From Deinandra increscens subsp. villosa (Eukaryota; Streptophyta; Magnoliopsida; Asterales; Asteraceae): a stretch of DNA of 64,000 nucleotides. Where the stretch lies: positions 101,794,124 through 101,858,123 of the forward strand of contig JBCNJP010000025.1 in NCBI GenBank assembly GCA_039602395.1, read 5' to 3'. The notes below the pieces were generated by a model that was given only the letters and a program-made list of their open reading frames with translations, had not been told where the DNA came from and ran no database searches. The position numbers and the translations under genes are program-made. This document shows, in pieces, positions 45,685 to 57,585 of this stretch. Positions within the stretch are counted from its first letter, which is position 1. Each line of letters begins with the position of its first letter.

Positions 45685-46919
45685 ATTGCGTCAAATAATC
45701 CCAACTTTTTACTTTTTGCAAATAATAATCCCACATTCAGATTTAGCAACTGGCACTCCCAATTTGTCAACATTTTGCAAATAACAGTCCCGCCGTTAAA
45801 AAAATCTAACTCCGTTAAACAGATGCTGACGTGGAAGCTGATGTGGAATTTTTTGATTTTTTTTTCTTTTTAATCCCAAGTTTTCACCTTTTTGCAAATA
45901 ATAATCCCATTTAAAATTCATTATGTTTGACTTTTTGGAGTCAAACTTCATGTATTTTGACTAAAAAATTGGACCCGAATTTGAGTTTGTTTGTGTTTGT
46001 GATTGATTCCAGTAGTTATAGTTAATCAAAACGAATCTACCTTAGGTTACGAAAACAATTTTCATTGAGTTTTGTTCATAATCGCGAAATGGGGGTGGTG
46101 AACATGTTCTTGAGCTCATCAATGGTGAAATCTTTAATCCTTAACGGTTTTCTGCAAGTCTGGTTCCATTAGCTTCGGTTTGAACTCGTGAATTCAATGG
46201 TACAATCGGTTTCAAATTTCGTTCATGTTTATGGTGAATCGCACAAACATGAACGAAATTTCGAAACCGATTGTACCATTGAATTCACGAGTTCAAACCG
46301 AAGCTAATGGAACCAGACTTGCAGAAAACCGTTAAGGATTAAAGATTTCACCATTGATGAGCTCAAGAACACGTTCACCACCCCCATCTCGCGATTATGA
46401 AGAAAACTCAATGAAATTTGTTTTCGTAACCTACGGTAGATTCATTTTGATAAACTAAAACTACTGGAATCAATCACAAACACAAACAAACTCCAATTCG
46501 GGTCCAATTTTTTAGTCAAAATACATGAAGTTTGACTCCAAAAAGTCAAACAGAACGAATTTGTCCAAAATTGAGCTCGGATTCGACCCAAAAGTGCGTA
46601 TAATCAAAGCTGGCATCGCACGTGTCACTCGTCTGATTGTTTCGCGGATTTAATGGTGGCGATGGGGTGGTTGTGGTGGTGGAGTGGTGGTGAGGTGGTG
46701 GTGGTGGTGGTGAGATGATGATGACTGGATATAGAAAAAAAAGAAAAATTAAAAAAAATCCACATCAGCCTCCACGTCAGCATTTGTTAACGGAGTTAGA
46801 TTTTTTTAACGGCGAGACTGTTATTTGCAAAATGTTGACAAATTGGGAGTGCCAGTTGCTAAATGTAAAGGTGAGATTATTATTTGCAAAAAGTGAAAAG
46901 TTAGGATTATTTGGCGCAA
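45685..46919. mobile_element. Foldback element, near-perfect palindrome of about 1.2 kb
   Basis: Outer arms: ATTGCGTCAAATAATCC at 45685 mirrors GGATTATTTGGCGCAAT ending at 46919, and CAACTGGCACTCCCAATTTG mirrors CAAATTGGGAGTGCCAGTTG. Inner arms of about 300 bp meet at 46225-46250, where GAAATTTCGTTCATGTTT is followed by an 8-15 nt loop and its complement. The right half has about 190 bp extra (46555-46745), GGTGG-rich. The flanks are both T-rich (TTTCTTTTT-like), so a duplication cannot be called. No coding capacity; a transcript would fold into a long hairpin. Confidence 0.8.
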
Positions 46920-49900
46920 TATTTCCTTTCTTTTTCTTTCTTTTTCCTTTCTATTTTAGTGTTTGTACTTTAGTGTTATTCTTGATTTTTCTTTTTTTTT
47001 CTTTTGTAAAATATTTAATTTTAATAATTTCAGTTATTGTTTGTTTGCCGATATTAATTCGTATTTTATTTTTTTCCGTACAATAAACCAGCTTTTAATC
47101 ATGTTGAAAATAAATAAACCGCCGTAAAATGAAACTAACTCCATTAAAAAAATTCAATTTTTAATGATTGGGCATTACAATGACGTTTTATGTGTCATGT
47201 TTTTATGACTGTGCTTAAACACAGAAGTTCTTTTTAAGATTTTTGTATGTTTTGATGCTATGAAGAAAAGTTTTTTTTTATTTTTTTTATTTTTGTAGTT
47301 TTTAATCATGATTAGTTGTTTCTTAAAGCTTTTATTCACATGCATAAAAAAACATGTCACATAAGACGACACTATGGTGTCAAATCATCAAAAATATTTT
47401 TTTTTAACAGAGATGGTTTCATTTTAACGGCGGTTTGTTTATTTCCAACAAACAATAACTGGGATTTTTGTATGGTGAACGGATTAATATCGGTCATTAG
47501 ATAATAAATGAGATAATTGTATGATGAATGAATTAATATCGACCAATAATCAATAATTGTGATTATTAAAATCCAATGTTCATTTTCTTTTATCGTTTAA
47601 TGTTATTTTTCTCTTCAATTTTTTTTTTGTATTTTAGTCTATTTTGTCATTTAGTGTAAACAAACATAACTTTTCGTACTTCGATTTTCTTTATGTAGCG
47701 CTATAGTAATGCAACTTCTTTGTGTTGTCGCAGCGTATCTGCTTTTTTTTTCCTTCAAACAAGCGTAACGAACTTAACACATAGGTTAATGGTGTAATTG
47801 ACACATTCATGTAACATAATTTTCAGGTACCAAACTCAATATTTTAAGCGTTTTTCCTATAATTTTAACGTCGTTACTGTTTCTTTTATGTTCGTTTTAT
47901 TTACGTCGTGTTATAGCAATGCAACTGGAGTGTTTGAGTCGTTGTGCGGTCTTTGATTTCCGTTTTCTTTACGTGGCGTTATAGCAGTTCAACTGTTTTG
48001 TGTGCTCGTGATATCTCACGGCAACACAGGAATTGCAAAATCTTATGGATAACAAATTGCTTTTAACCACGTGGATTTGAGTCCTACGAATGAAACTATG
48101 TCGAGGATTAATTTGATTAGGAATGAGACCTTAACTTAGAAAGAAAGAACAACCACATCCAAATAATTGTTGCAATCATGATAACCCCATTAAAGGGGTT
48201 GGGGATAGAGGTCTTTCAATCATCCATCCTCCGACGCTCAAGGCATTATTGGACTCCAACTATGTATATCAAGAGAGCATTCGTAAGTATGATAGAAAGA
48301 GAATGTACTATATATAGGTTTTAAGTATTAGAGTTTTGAGTTGACGCTTTAGCTAAACCCAAAACTATTTAGCCGGTGATAGAGTAGAGATCATGTACAA
48401 ATAGATAAAAAAAAATTAATGGTGAAAATCAGAAGGAAGTTAGTCGCTCTACAATTTTCTCTTATTTTATTTTTTTTTTCTTTATTCTTTCCGATAAACC
48501 TACTTGAAGTATCAACTAATGGGGGAGGCGTGAGATTATACAGCCTGCCCTTTCTTTTTTCATAGATAGTCAGTTTAGGATCTAATTGGATATCAGAAGG
48601 ATTACGATATATAAAACAAAATTAATCCGCCGATTCCTTCGAATCTAACCTCCCAGCCTGTCATTATACCTCGAGAAGTATAGCTCATTACAATCCACAT
48701 CCCACCTAAAATTCGAAGTTCCCCCTCCCCCCAAGCCGGCAGCGCGTGTATTTAGTTATAGTTTCGGTCATGGTGCTGTTTAGTTCGTATCTTGGTATCT
48801 TTCACGGCCTAATAAAAAATTTAGTGTCTATAATAGTCGGGAAAAAAATTCAAAATCTATTGTGTTTTTTATTAAAAAAAAAATATTGATGACTGCTATA
48901 ATTCGATTATAAAAGTAAGAGCCGATCAAACAGGCAAAACATTAGTGAAATATTTTGATTCCAAAGACAATAAATACAAACTTTAGGAACACGGTCACCT
49001 TCACATTAATGTATCTTTATTCTAATTCCAAAAACTAAATATATAAAAACAAGGGTGGCAAGTGGCAACCACATCACTTCTTTAGTCAAATCACATGTAA
49101 ACGGTGGCCCATAGGTTCTCAAATGATCATTTAAAATGTAAGACTATTTATTTCTGATAGGCCTAAAGTTAAACGATCATCTTAGGAATTTCTAAATAAC
49201 CGTTTAAAAAATAAACGAGCTTTTTCTGACAACCCTAAAGTAAAATCCCAGTTCAAGTCTTGGAGAAACAACGGTTGGTTTGTTTGAAGGTGTTGTGGAA
49301 TCAATTGTAGGTGAGTGTGAGAATAGATCATCCTAAATAGAATCCTTAGAAAGTTGGAAAAGTACAAGGATAAAAATACAGGAACTAGCATACAAACATA
49401 AGCACAACTAAACAGAAGACCGACATCCACTACAAATCAAAAACGTGAAAACAAAACAAATTAAAAATTTTAAAACAAGCCAATGGAATGGAATGAAGAG
49501 CTACAGTACTACACCATACAGTACTACACCACGTATATAACTTTCAGAAATTGGGCCTCTAGAAAATAAGGGTCAAAAACCCTTGTTTTGGGCTCAGGCG
49601 GGCAGGCGGCCATCCTCTTTTGAAACATATAGGTATCCATACCTATACCATAATGTTAGCATCCGGCCCAATTGTATCTTGCAGTTTATTTCATTTAAGT
49701 GGTACATTATTTGGGCAAAGATTTGAAGCCAAACTTAATATAACTTGATAGAGTAGAACTTTGAAGTTCCAATTCATATGTTTTCTACCTAAAGTTCAAG
49801 TTCCAGATTTCAAAAAAAATTTACCATGTTTTCATCTTTTTATTATGATGACCCCTAAAACATTGTATTAAAATTACTATTTCAATTCTTTCCTCCTTTC

Positions 49901-50367
49901 ACTCATAACCAGGGAACCAGCTCTAAACCTGTTGATTGTTAAATATAGTAATATTCACATGTTCCGTGTAATGTGGTAGGACATATATATGAGCAAAATG
50001 TGGAATTTCTCTTATAGATCCTAAAACATTGGGTGACAAAACCCCCCAAAAAATGTTGCCCTAAACACAAAAGCCTAAAAAAACCGAAACATACTTGAAT
50101 CGGAAAAAGAAGTTTCGACGGAGAAGAACCCTGCGTTGTTTGGTTTCCATGTTACCATAATCGAAGATTAGAAGAACAAGTCTCGAGAGAGAAGAACCCG
50201 AGTGGCCTGCGTGATTTGGTTTGATAATTTTATATAATAAAATAAAAAAGGATGAATAGGTAATTTAAGTAGAAAAGAGGAAATATGTAATTGATTTTTA
50301 TAAGCGATGGAAAGGTGATAGCTCGTATGCTTGTTGCACGTAACATTCGTCACACAAACATAGATCA
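46920..50367. other. Intergenic, AT-rich, no gene recognised
   Basis: Includes T-rich runs, a dispersed repeat copy (47590-48030), and 5' flank of the MESD-like gene. CAGTACTACACCA occurs twice near 49505-49530. TTTTTATAAG near 50296, about 70 bp before the start codon, could be the TATA box of the next gene. Confidence 0.4.
47590..48030 (+). repeat. Dispersed repeat, copy 2, internally repetitive
   Basis: Contains three related units of the form TTTA(C/T)GT-GCG-TATAG(C/T)A-TGCAACT at about 47691, 47900 and 47966. The same unit appears at about 58125 (CGCTATAGCAATACAACTG). Confidence 0.5.
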
Positions 50368-51359
50368 ATGACGGTTCACAGCAGACTCGCGATGGTGGAG
50401 GTGACAGTGGGAGTGGCTTTATTTTCACCGGCCAATTTCCGTCTCCTGTTCTTCGTACTCCTCCTAATTGTCTCTGGTAACAGTGTCGTCGCTGGAACAA
50501 AGAAACGAGTTCACATTCCCGACGACCTCCATGACGTGGAGGACAACGAGGAGGATGAGGCATGGATAGAATGGGGACAGAGGAAGAAAATGACGAAGGA
50601 AGAATTTGATCCGCCACCAGAGAATTTTTCGGATATGGATATCGCTCAGATGCGGGAGGAGATCATGAAACGGCAGGTCGGACAGTCGTATGGCTTCGTT
50701 AAGCTTCGATTAACCGATCATCGTACTCCGGTAACTTGCATCGTCATCAGATTTCGTTTGAATCTTCGTCGGATTTCATTTGTAATTACAGCTGATTCTA
50801 CTTATTGCAGTTTCATAATGTGCTTTCTGTTTTTTATTTTGCTAAAGAGAATAAAGATATTGTCATCTAAAGATGGGTTCATATCCTCATCAACCAAATG
50901 TCTAATGACAAAATCTCATACAGATTGTTTCTGTTATATTTGCAGGAAATGATATCAGATATTGCAGAGAAATGGACCAACCTTGCAAGAACTGGAGCAA
51001 TTGGAATCACTTTCATGGGCTTTGATATTAGTACTGTAATGTTCTCATTAGAAAATGTGCAAAACACTAATGAGGTTAGTTCCCTTCAGTTCCTAATAAC
51101 CGTTAATGCCACTGGTTACAACCACCATGAACATACTTTAACCTGTGTAATTTTGGTGACTACCAAGCTCATCTTTGTTTGTGTTCAGGTTAAAGAGTTT
51201 GTACTGAGTCAGCCAGAATCATATGAAATTAAGATGGGGGATCGGTTTTTCAGAAGACCGGGAGATCCTCCATACGATAAACTTCTAAAGGAGCTCCACA
51301 AAAGCAAGAAAAAACAAGCTACTTCCTCAAATGATACTATGATGAAAACCGAGCTATAA
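50368..51359 (+). CDS. MESD-like endoplasmic reticulum chaperone
   Basis: Three exons, 50368-50730, 50946-51074 and 51189-51359, each ending in phase, give 220 residues. The protein starts with a hydrophobic segment (about 12-42, ending SGNSVVAG) that looks like a signal peptide. KKRVHIPDDLHDVEDNEEDEAW-EWG and DPPPENFSDMD are the N-terminal hallmarks of the MESD family. The core follows (EKWTNLARTGAIGITFMGFD), and then a Lys-rich end. In animals MESD folds LDL-receptor-type proteins in the ER. Plants have the family without that receptor class, so the client is unknown. The last four residues are KTEL, resembling an ER-retention tetrapeptide. A second ATG lies eight codons in (MVEVTVG); either could start the protein. 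Convergent with the HAD gene, 476 bp apart. Confidence 0.85.
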
Positions 51360-51835
51360 TTCCAAATCGAGATTCGAGTAATAATTCTTCTGTCTGTTCA
51401 TTTCTTTTCATCTAACTGTTACCATATATCTTTGGTAAATTTTGCAGTGTAGTATAATTGGTAGCATCACTTTGCAACTGGTTCCAGATTAATTTATTCT
51501 GTGGTTTCTAGTTTCTATATATGTAATCTAGAAATAATTCGTGGACTGTTGTCCAACTGAAAAAGATATCATAACTTGAGGTTTAATACTCAATTTAACT
51601 TTCTCATGGATTCCTTTTGGATTTTCCAAATGGATTCTTTGTCAATGATAAAATGTCATATATCTAGCAGCTAACAGAAGCAAAAGAACACGATAAACTT
51701 TAGCTTTACCAAAGAAAGTATGGTATTATTAATATGAATTAAACATATACAACAATTTATTGCTTCCATTTGCAACAAATGAAACAAGAATGAAAGTTAA
51801 ACTAAGAATTTTTGGATATAAGAAGATAGATACCT
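51360..51835. other. Convergent intergenic region between the MESD-like and HAD genes
   Basis: 476 bp carrying both 3' untranslated regions; nothing else seen. Confidence 0.5.
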
Positions 51836-53860
51836 TCATTTTAACTTTTTGCTGAAGTCAGAGAGCTGAAGCAGGTGAATTCTGGAATAAGTTGCAGCTT
51901 CCTCCCTCTCTTTCGGAGTGTTGTAACCCCAATCACCTATGCGAAACAAACCAAATTCACCAGTGAACGCCAGACAGTTAGCATTTGCAAAATTACAGCA
52001 CACTTGTAGAACCAAAATGATGATACAAAAAATCAAGGATTGCCATCCTTAATGTTCTAGAGCAAGAGATGGAGGAATGTGCTTGAGGTTTAATTACCTA
52101 GATACAAGTTCCACCCGTTTAGCTCAGGTTCTTTGATTACATTTTTCAGTGTTGCTAGCCGGTCTTCCACGAAGCTGGTAAAAATGAGGAGAGAATATGA
52201 AGTAAATAAGGGAATGAACTTAAGTTTCAAGTCATTTGAAATACAAAATTGGAAGTTGAATTTCAATGCTTACTGTAGAGTAAGGCCTTGGTGTTCTGGC
52301 TGCTTTTGAAGCATCTTCAGCACTTCTACTTTAGGACTAATTTTGGAAGTTAAATAAAAAATCGAGTTTGATTAAACAAATCAAATAATGAACCTGTGTA
52401 AATATCATCTTGTAAAAAAGAAAACACTTACCCAGATCCAAGAGCGTATATCCTTTCGGGTGGAATGGTAACTCCAGCAAGTTCTCGAAGTAACACATCA
52501 GCAAAACGACCCTAATACAAACATACAGAGCTAAAATATCCTTCAAAAAGAACATAACAGAGGGGATGTTTTGAACCTTAACATCCATCGTTTTTTTTTT
52601 AAATATATGGAAAATGGGAGTTACTTGTTTTGTGGTAACTATATAGAGTTGTGAACTAGCAAACTTCAGTGCATCAGGAACACCAGGATAAAACCTGTAA
52701 CAGAAGTCAATATTAAGCAGTATCCCAATTCAAACAGTTAACTTTTCCTAGAAAGAAAACAGGTCAAATGGGTTGAACACATTTATCATTTATAAATTTA
52801 TTTCACAAAAGTGCTTGGGTTAACCCGACCCGTTCCAACCCATATAAACATACAAAATACCTGTTTGCTCCAACCCATGTAGCCAAATCCTTTTCCATCC
52901 ATTCATCTCTAACCTTTCCAAAGAGATCTACAAGTTCATCTCTGTTCTCACTCCATTCTTCCATTATTATTGGTTTGATATCCGACCATTTCTCTAATAT
53001 TCCCCCAATTGTGAGCCCTTTTGCCACCTTATCAATAGTGTTTCAATTATTTCAAAGGTTAAACCACCGGCGGAACTAGAACTTCTTACTCAGAAGTTCA
53101 TCATAAGGCGTAAGGTCCGGACACACGTTTTTCTTACAAAAAAACTTGGCTTTTAAACATAAAAAAGTAGACAAATTCTTATGACTGTCTTGACCCTTCC
53201 CTGTTTCCGCGTTTATAGGTAACACTGTAACAGAAGTAAAAATCTATGATCTATATACATACAGATGACTTTTGTAATGAAGGGATCTTAATCTCGAGAA
53301 GCAATCTCACAAGCAGCAGGTTTTCGTATCCAGTTTCCACAACAGGCCGTACCTGAAAAATTTAAGAATTACAGTTTCCTGATACACAAATTTAGAGCAT
53401 GAAATGTGAAAACCACCAATTCAACAATAAAAAAAAACGTGTAAAACAAGAACAATCAATTGCAAATTTGCAGGTACGAACAAAATTCACCAATTATAAA
53501 TATGTTATGAGGATTTAGAGCGATCGATCACAAGTGATCAGAAAGAGACGATAATAAAACCTAATTTGGAGCAAAAGACAAGGAAACGAAGCTTACTGTG
53601 TGCATCTGTTCAACAATCCAATCTTCCATTGATGAATCGACGGTAGTAAATAGTTCAGGCCATTTCAGTTTGGCTGCCTGTATCAATTAACATACACATA
53701 TACATTCATTCACACACACACACAGAGAATGAAAATTAGCGAAGAAAGTGTGTGTGAAATTGGAGAAGATATACATACATACCTTAACAGCAGAGACGGA
53801 ACTCTCCCCGCAACTATCGCAAAGAACTCCATCAAAGTCCAAGGCGTACAGATCCCCCAT
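51836..53860 (-). CDS. HAD-superfamily hydrolase (plant MGDLYALDFDGV family)
   Basis: Nine exons (minus): 53860-53783, 53677-53597, 53352-53263, 53027-52861, 52694-52625, 52511-52432, 52336-52274, 52174-52098 and 51936-51836. They join in phase to 807 nt, 268 residues. The start MGDLYALDFDGVLCDS gives HAD motif I with the nucleophile Asp8 and acid/base Asp10. YIVTTKQ fits motif II (Thr), GPKVEVL supplies a motif III lysine, and FVEDR plus YLGDWGY provide the acidic motif IV region. The helical insert between motifs I and II is of the cap type. The family is conserved across plants and is usually annotated only as a haloacid dehalogenase-like hydrolase. Phosphatase activity on a small metabolite is likely, but the substrate is unknown. 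The end, FSKKLK, matches the family. Confidence 0.9.
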
Positions 53861-54743
53861 GCCTTCTCACCTATCGTTATAATCCAGTCAGTTGTGGAGA
53901 AACTGCACTCTTCTTTGTAGTCCAAGTGATTTCAAATTAAACCCTGTAATTTGTCTTACTCTCCACATTTATACGCCTTACTTTCTGCCTGAGTCTTTAC
54001 TAAAATTAGGATGAACTCATATTTATGTTTTATACTTAAACAAAGAGTTAAATGAGGGGTATTTCCGTCATTTTATAATAAATTTTATAAAACATTAAAA
54101 GTCAAAAATATCCCTCTTAAAATTTTAGTACCGACCTTGAACAATAAGAAAGATTAATTTCAAGTTTTATTGTCAAAGACTATGAATCAAAACGGATTTT
54201 ATGCGAACATATTCAGACACCTTTAACCATAAACTTGAAGAATCTGCGAGACATGTATATCGACTTATCGAGTAACAACGGACTATGGATCGATGTGATC
54301 TCAGAACTCACTCTAGATATACAACAGAAGAAGAGTGAGAATTTAGACAAAGATTATAGAATTTTGTAAGTATGCGATTGAATGTTATAACCCTATCTTG
54401 ACTTCAACTTGTAATTTTTCTTTAACCGATACTGGTGAATCAAATCAAATAACCTGGATTAAATCGCGGGTCGCGTAATCACTATCAAAACAAACTATTT
54501 GTTCAGGATCATCAAATGTTTGAACGGATTAAACTCAATTTCTTAATTAAGAATCAGATTGTTTTCTTTGAGATTTTCATATACCGAAGTCAAACGAAAC
54601 GAAGATAGGTTTCCTGTGTAAATTTTCAATAGATTAGTCTTCAAGAAAAGATTATAATAATTTTATGTGATCATCTCCTCCATTGATTGAAATAGAGAAG
54701 ATCACTGTATATAAAATTATCTCCCAACTAGAAGGGCTATATA
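53861..54743. other. Intergenic between the HAD gene and the hAT element
   Basis: The first 100 bp is the HAD 5' leader and promoter. No TATA box assigned. The rest is AT-rich without a recognisable gene. Confidence 0.45.
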
Positions 54744-54779
54744 GTATCTGGTAGAGGTGCAAAAACCAGTTTGAAACCC

Positions 54780-54930
54780 AAACCGGTTCGGTTCTCAAAC
54801 CGGTTTTGACCAAAATCGGTTTTGGTCAAAACCGGTTTGAGGCCAAACCGGTTTTTGGCACGAAATCTGGTAACCGGTGAAACCGGTTTCGGTTTCAAAC
54901 CGAACCGGTTTGAGATCCCAAACCGGTTTG
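54780..54930. repeat. Left subterminal AACCGGTT repeats of the hAT element
   Basis: Seven copies of ACCGGTT (most as AAACCGGTTT) in 150 bp. CCGGTT clusters near the ends are likely transposase binding sites, as in other hAT elements where short subterminal repeats are bound. Confidence 0.85.
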
Positions 54931-55091
54931 AACAGGTTTTGTATATATATATATTTTTTTTAAACTTTATAAAAACTAAAAAAACATACTTTTTATTGAA
55001 AAAAAACATAAAACATTACAAAAGATAAGAAGTTCACGCATAAACGATTATAGAGGTACCTAATTTTTAAAGAAAATACAAAATATTTTAA

Positions 55092-57218
55092 CTAGATTAT
55101 TGTTGGGATAGTCGAGTTCAATCCATTGCCGACGCCGCCCTTTTTTCGTTGTTTTGCTTGTCTTGCATCGGCTTCAACTTCTTCATCGGAAATTGGCCAT
55201 GCCATCCCCGCCGCTACCTCATCGTCGTGTACAATCACCTCCGCGTCAATTTGACCTTCAAGATTAGAAACGTTTTGTATACGTTCCATTGCGTCCAAGT
55301 GATCCTTCAAGCAAATGCAAGTCTCGAGCGACAACGCGGTGAGCCTAGTCCTCCGAATGGATAACACCCTGCCACTAAGAGAAAAAGCCGATTCCGAAGC
55401 TACCGTGGAAGCTTGGACACTTAGTAGGTCTCGGGCCATGGCGGAAAGGACCGGGTAATTTGTTTGATTTCCTTTCCACCAAGCCAAAATATCAAAGTTT
55501 TCAAAATCATCCTCATTTAGTAGTGGAAGATAATTGGTCCCGGTGTATCTCCCAAACTCACTACTTGGGGCGGAACTCTTGGCCCGTTTACTACCCATGT
55601 TTCTTAACGTGTTCAAAAGATTTTTGCTAGTTTTAGATTTTGAAGTAGTTTCCGATGATGAATGCATCTCATGTATGTTGCTTATATTACCATACTTTTG
55701 GTAATAAACTTCATACATGCTTTGAAAATGTGAAAGAAAACGTTCTTTTGCCTTTTCACTAAAATTAACATCGTCATCGTTTAAGTTCAAAGCGTTGGAG
55801 ATATCATCAATTAATATACCCACACCGGATGAGTTGAAGTAGGGGTTTAAAGCGGTAGCACAAGTAAAGACGGCCGGAAAATCGGTAAAATATTTTTTAA
55901 ACTTTTCTTTCATAGGTTCAAGCATTTTTTCAAAAATTTCACCTTCAAACTCAAAATCATTTAGTTTTCCACACATAATAAACAATTGGTGAAGTACCAA
56001 GTTACTTGTCGGATAATAAACTCCCGACAAGTATGTAGTGGCCTCTTTAAATGTTTGAAGGAGTTCGGTTAATTTTTTGATAATTGCCCAACTCGTAGTA
56101 GGAAAGACATGCACAAGACCTTGCCTCGCAAGGTTGTCATGAAACAACTCTAAGGAAGGTTGTTGCCTAACCGCACACTCTAACATTTTCCAAGTTGAGT
56201 TCCACCTAGTTGGAACATCCCAATTCGGACCCAAATAGAGCTTATCCGTTTCTTGACAAAAATCGCGATAGTCGGTTGCTCGTTTCTTTCCACAATGAAA
56301 AACATCTTTTAACATTTGTCTAAAATCATCTTTAACTTTCCCAATTGCCTCATCGTTTAACCCATCTTGCACAACCAAGTTAATGATGTGTGCGACACAA
56401 CGAGTATGATAAAAGACACCTTGACAAATCGGTCCATATTTTAGTTTTAGTTTTGCAACCGCACTTGTGTTGTTCGAAGCGTTGTCAAAAGAAATTGAAA
56501 ATATTTTGCTTTCAAGTTTATAAAATTGAATTACACTATCCAAAATGGCAAACAAGTTATCACCGTCATGAGGATAGTCGAATTTTTCGAAAGAAATGGT
56601 TCTTTTCATCATTTGCCAAGAATCGGGGTTAATCCAATGTGCGGTTACGCAAAGGTAAGAATCGGGTAAACCATGCGGAGCCGACCAAACATCGGTAGTT
56701 AAGTTAACTCCGGTATTTAAATTTTCAAAACCAAGAACTAATTGTTTTTTTGCTTGTTTCCATCTTTTAACACAATCATTTCTAAGAGTTGTACGACTTA
56801 CGTGACGATAACGTGGTTGAAGTGTTTCTTGAATCAAGGCCGTCAAGCGCGGGTTGTCGAAGTGATCAAATGGTAAACTTTCTCGAATCACAAAGTTAGC
56901 CATTCGTTCACGAACCATCTCCGGATCAAAATTCCACAAGCCTCCATCGACCCCAAGTTGAGATTGATCACCACTTGGGTTACTCTTGTTCTTTTTGCAA
57001 TAAGTGTCCAAATGGTTTTTAAGATTCGAGTTCGAATCTCCTTTCGATAGTAAACCGCAATAATGACACCGAGCCTTTTGCAAACCATTTTTCAACTCAA
57101 CCAAGTCGAAATGCGGCCCGAACAAATGCGGAGCCCTCTTTGTTGGAACAATCCTCACAATCGAGAACGCGTCGTCGTCGGCGTTGGCCGCGTTGCTTTG
57201 AGCACTTGAAGAAGCCAT
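55092..57218 (-). CDS. hAT transposase with BED zinc finger, intact
   Basis: 708 residues in one exon. An N-terminal BED-type zinc finger (C51-x2-C54, H69, C74; CHYCG...NHLDTYC) binds DNA. The RNase H-like core follows, with NLTTDVWS and SISFDNASNN as the first acidic catalytic motifs and PTRWNSTW as the conserved RW block. The hAT C-terminal dimerisation domain (YPVLSAMARDLLSVQAST, then SESAFSLSGRVLS) ends near residue 665. This length and order match plant hAT transposases of the RICESLEEPER/Ac type. The stop is 340 bp from the left terminus, and the start lies 360 bp inside the right terminus. No frame lesion. It could be active or domesticated; intact ends favour a transposon. Confidence 0.95.
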   Translation of the reverse strand: MASSSAQSNAANADDDAFSIVRIVPTKRAPHLFGPHFDLVELKNGLQKARCHYCGLLSKGDSNSNLKNHLDTYCKKNKSNPSGDQSQLGVDGGLWNFDPEMVRERMANFVIRESLPFDHFDNPRLTALIQETLQPRYRHVSRTTLRNDCVKRWKQAKKQLVLGFENLNTGVNLTTDVWSAPHGLPDSYLCVTAHWINPDSWQMMKRTISFEKFDYPHDGDNLFAILDSVIQFYKLESKIFSISFDNASNNTSAVAKLKLKYGPICQGVFYHTRCVAHIINLVVQDGLNDEAIGKVKDDFRQMLKDVFHCGKKRATDYRDFCQETDKLYLGPNWDVPTRWNSTWKMLECAVRQQPSLELFHDNLARQGLVHVFPTTSWAIIKKLTELLQTFKEATTYLSGVYYPTSNLVLHQLFIMCGKLNDFEFEGEIFEKMLEPMKEKFKKYFTDFPAVFTCATALNPYFNSSGVGILIDDISNALNLNDDDVNFSEKAKERFLSHFQSMYEVYYQKYGNISNIHEMHSSSETTSKSKTSKNLLNTLRNMGSKRAKSSAPSSEFGRYTGTNYLPLLNEDDFENFDILAWWKGNQTNYPVLSAMARDLLSVQASTVASESAFSLSGRVLSIRRTRLTALSLETCICLKDHLDAMERIQNVSNLEGQIDAEVIVHDDEVAAGMAWPISDEEVEADARQAKQRKKGGVGNGLNSTIPTII

Positions 57219-57412
57219 TTTTTGAGTGAATGAGGGATAATCTTTGTTAGAATTTAAGAGATTGGGAAGTGGGGTAATGTTTATAACACTTAAAGGGGGT
57301 ATATATACAATTTTTAGGCCTCAAATCGACCCCCAAACGGTCAAAAAACGGCTATATAGCCGTTACCAACGGCTAGAAAACGGCCAAAAAAGTGTATAAA
57401 GGTTATGTGAAC

Positions 57413-57546
57413 AAACCGGTTTGAAAACCAGTTTGTTCACAAATACTCCGAACCGATAGTAACCGAACAGGTTTGACCGGTTTGGGAACCGGGTTGATCA
57501 AAACCGGTTTTGACCGGTTTGAAAACCGGTTTGAGAACCGGTTTGA
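57413..57546. repeat. Right subterminal AACCGGTT repeats of the hAT element
   Basis: Six copies of ACCGGTT in about 135 bp, between the transposase promoter side and the terminal repeat. Together with the left cluster this gives 13 copies. Confidence 0.85.
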
Positions 57547-57585
57547 AGCCCAAATCGGTTTGAGATTTGCACCTCTAGTATCTGG

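Larger units (their letters stand above)
54752..57577 (-). mobile_element. Complete hAT transposon, 2826 bp
   Basis: Inverted ends TAGAGGTGCAAA (54752-54763) and TTTGCACCTCTA (57566-57577) are exact, and an identical 8-bp duplication GTATCTGG flanks the element (54744-54751 and 57578-57585). It carries one long intact transposase ORF on the minus strand and dense subterminal ACCGGTT motifs at both ends. Perfect terminal repeats, perfect duplication and an open ORF suggest recent insertion and possible activity. Confidence 0.96.

Noticed and set aside
47175..47504. Short ORFs on both strands with Lys-rich proteins
   Set aside because: AT-rich chance frames in repeat DNA with no recognisable domain.
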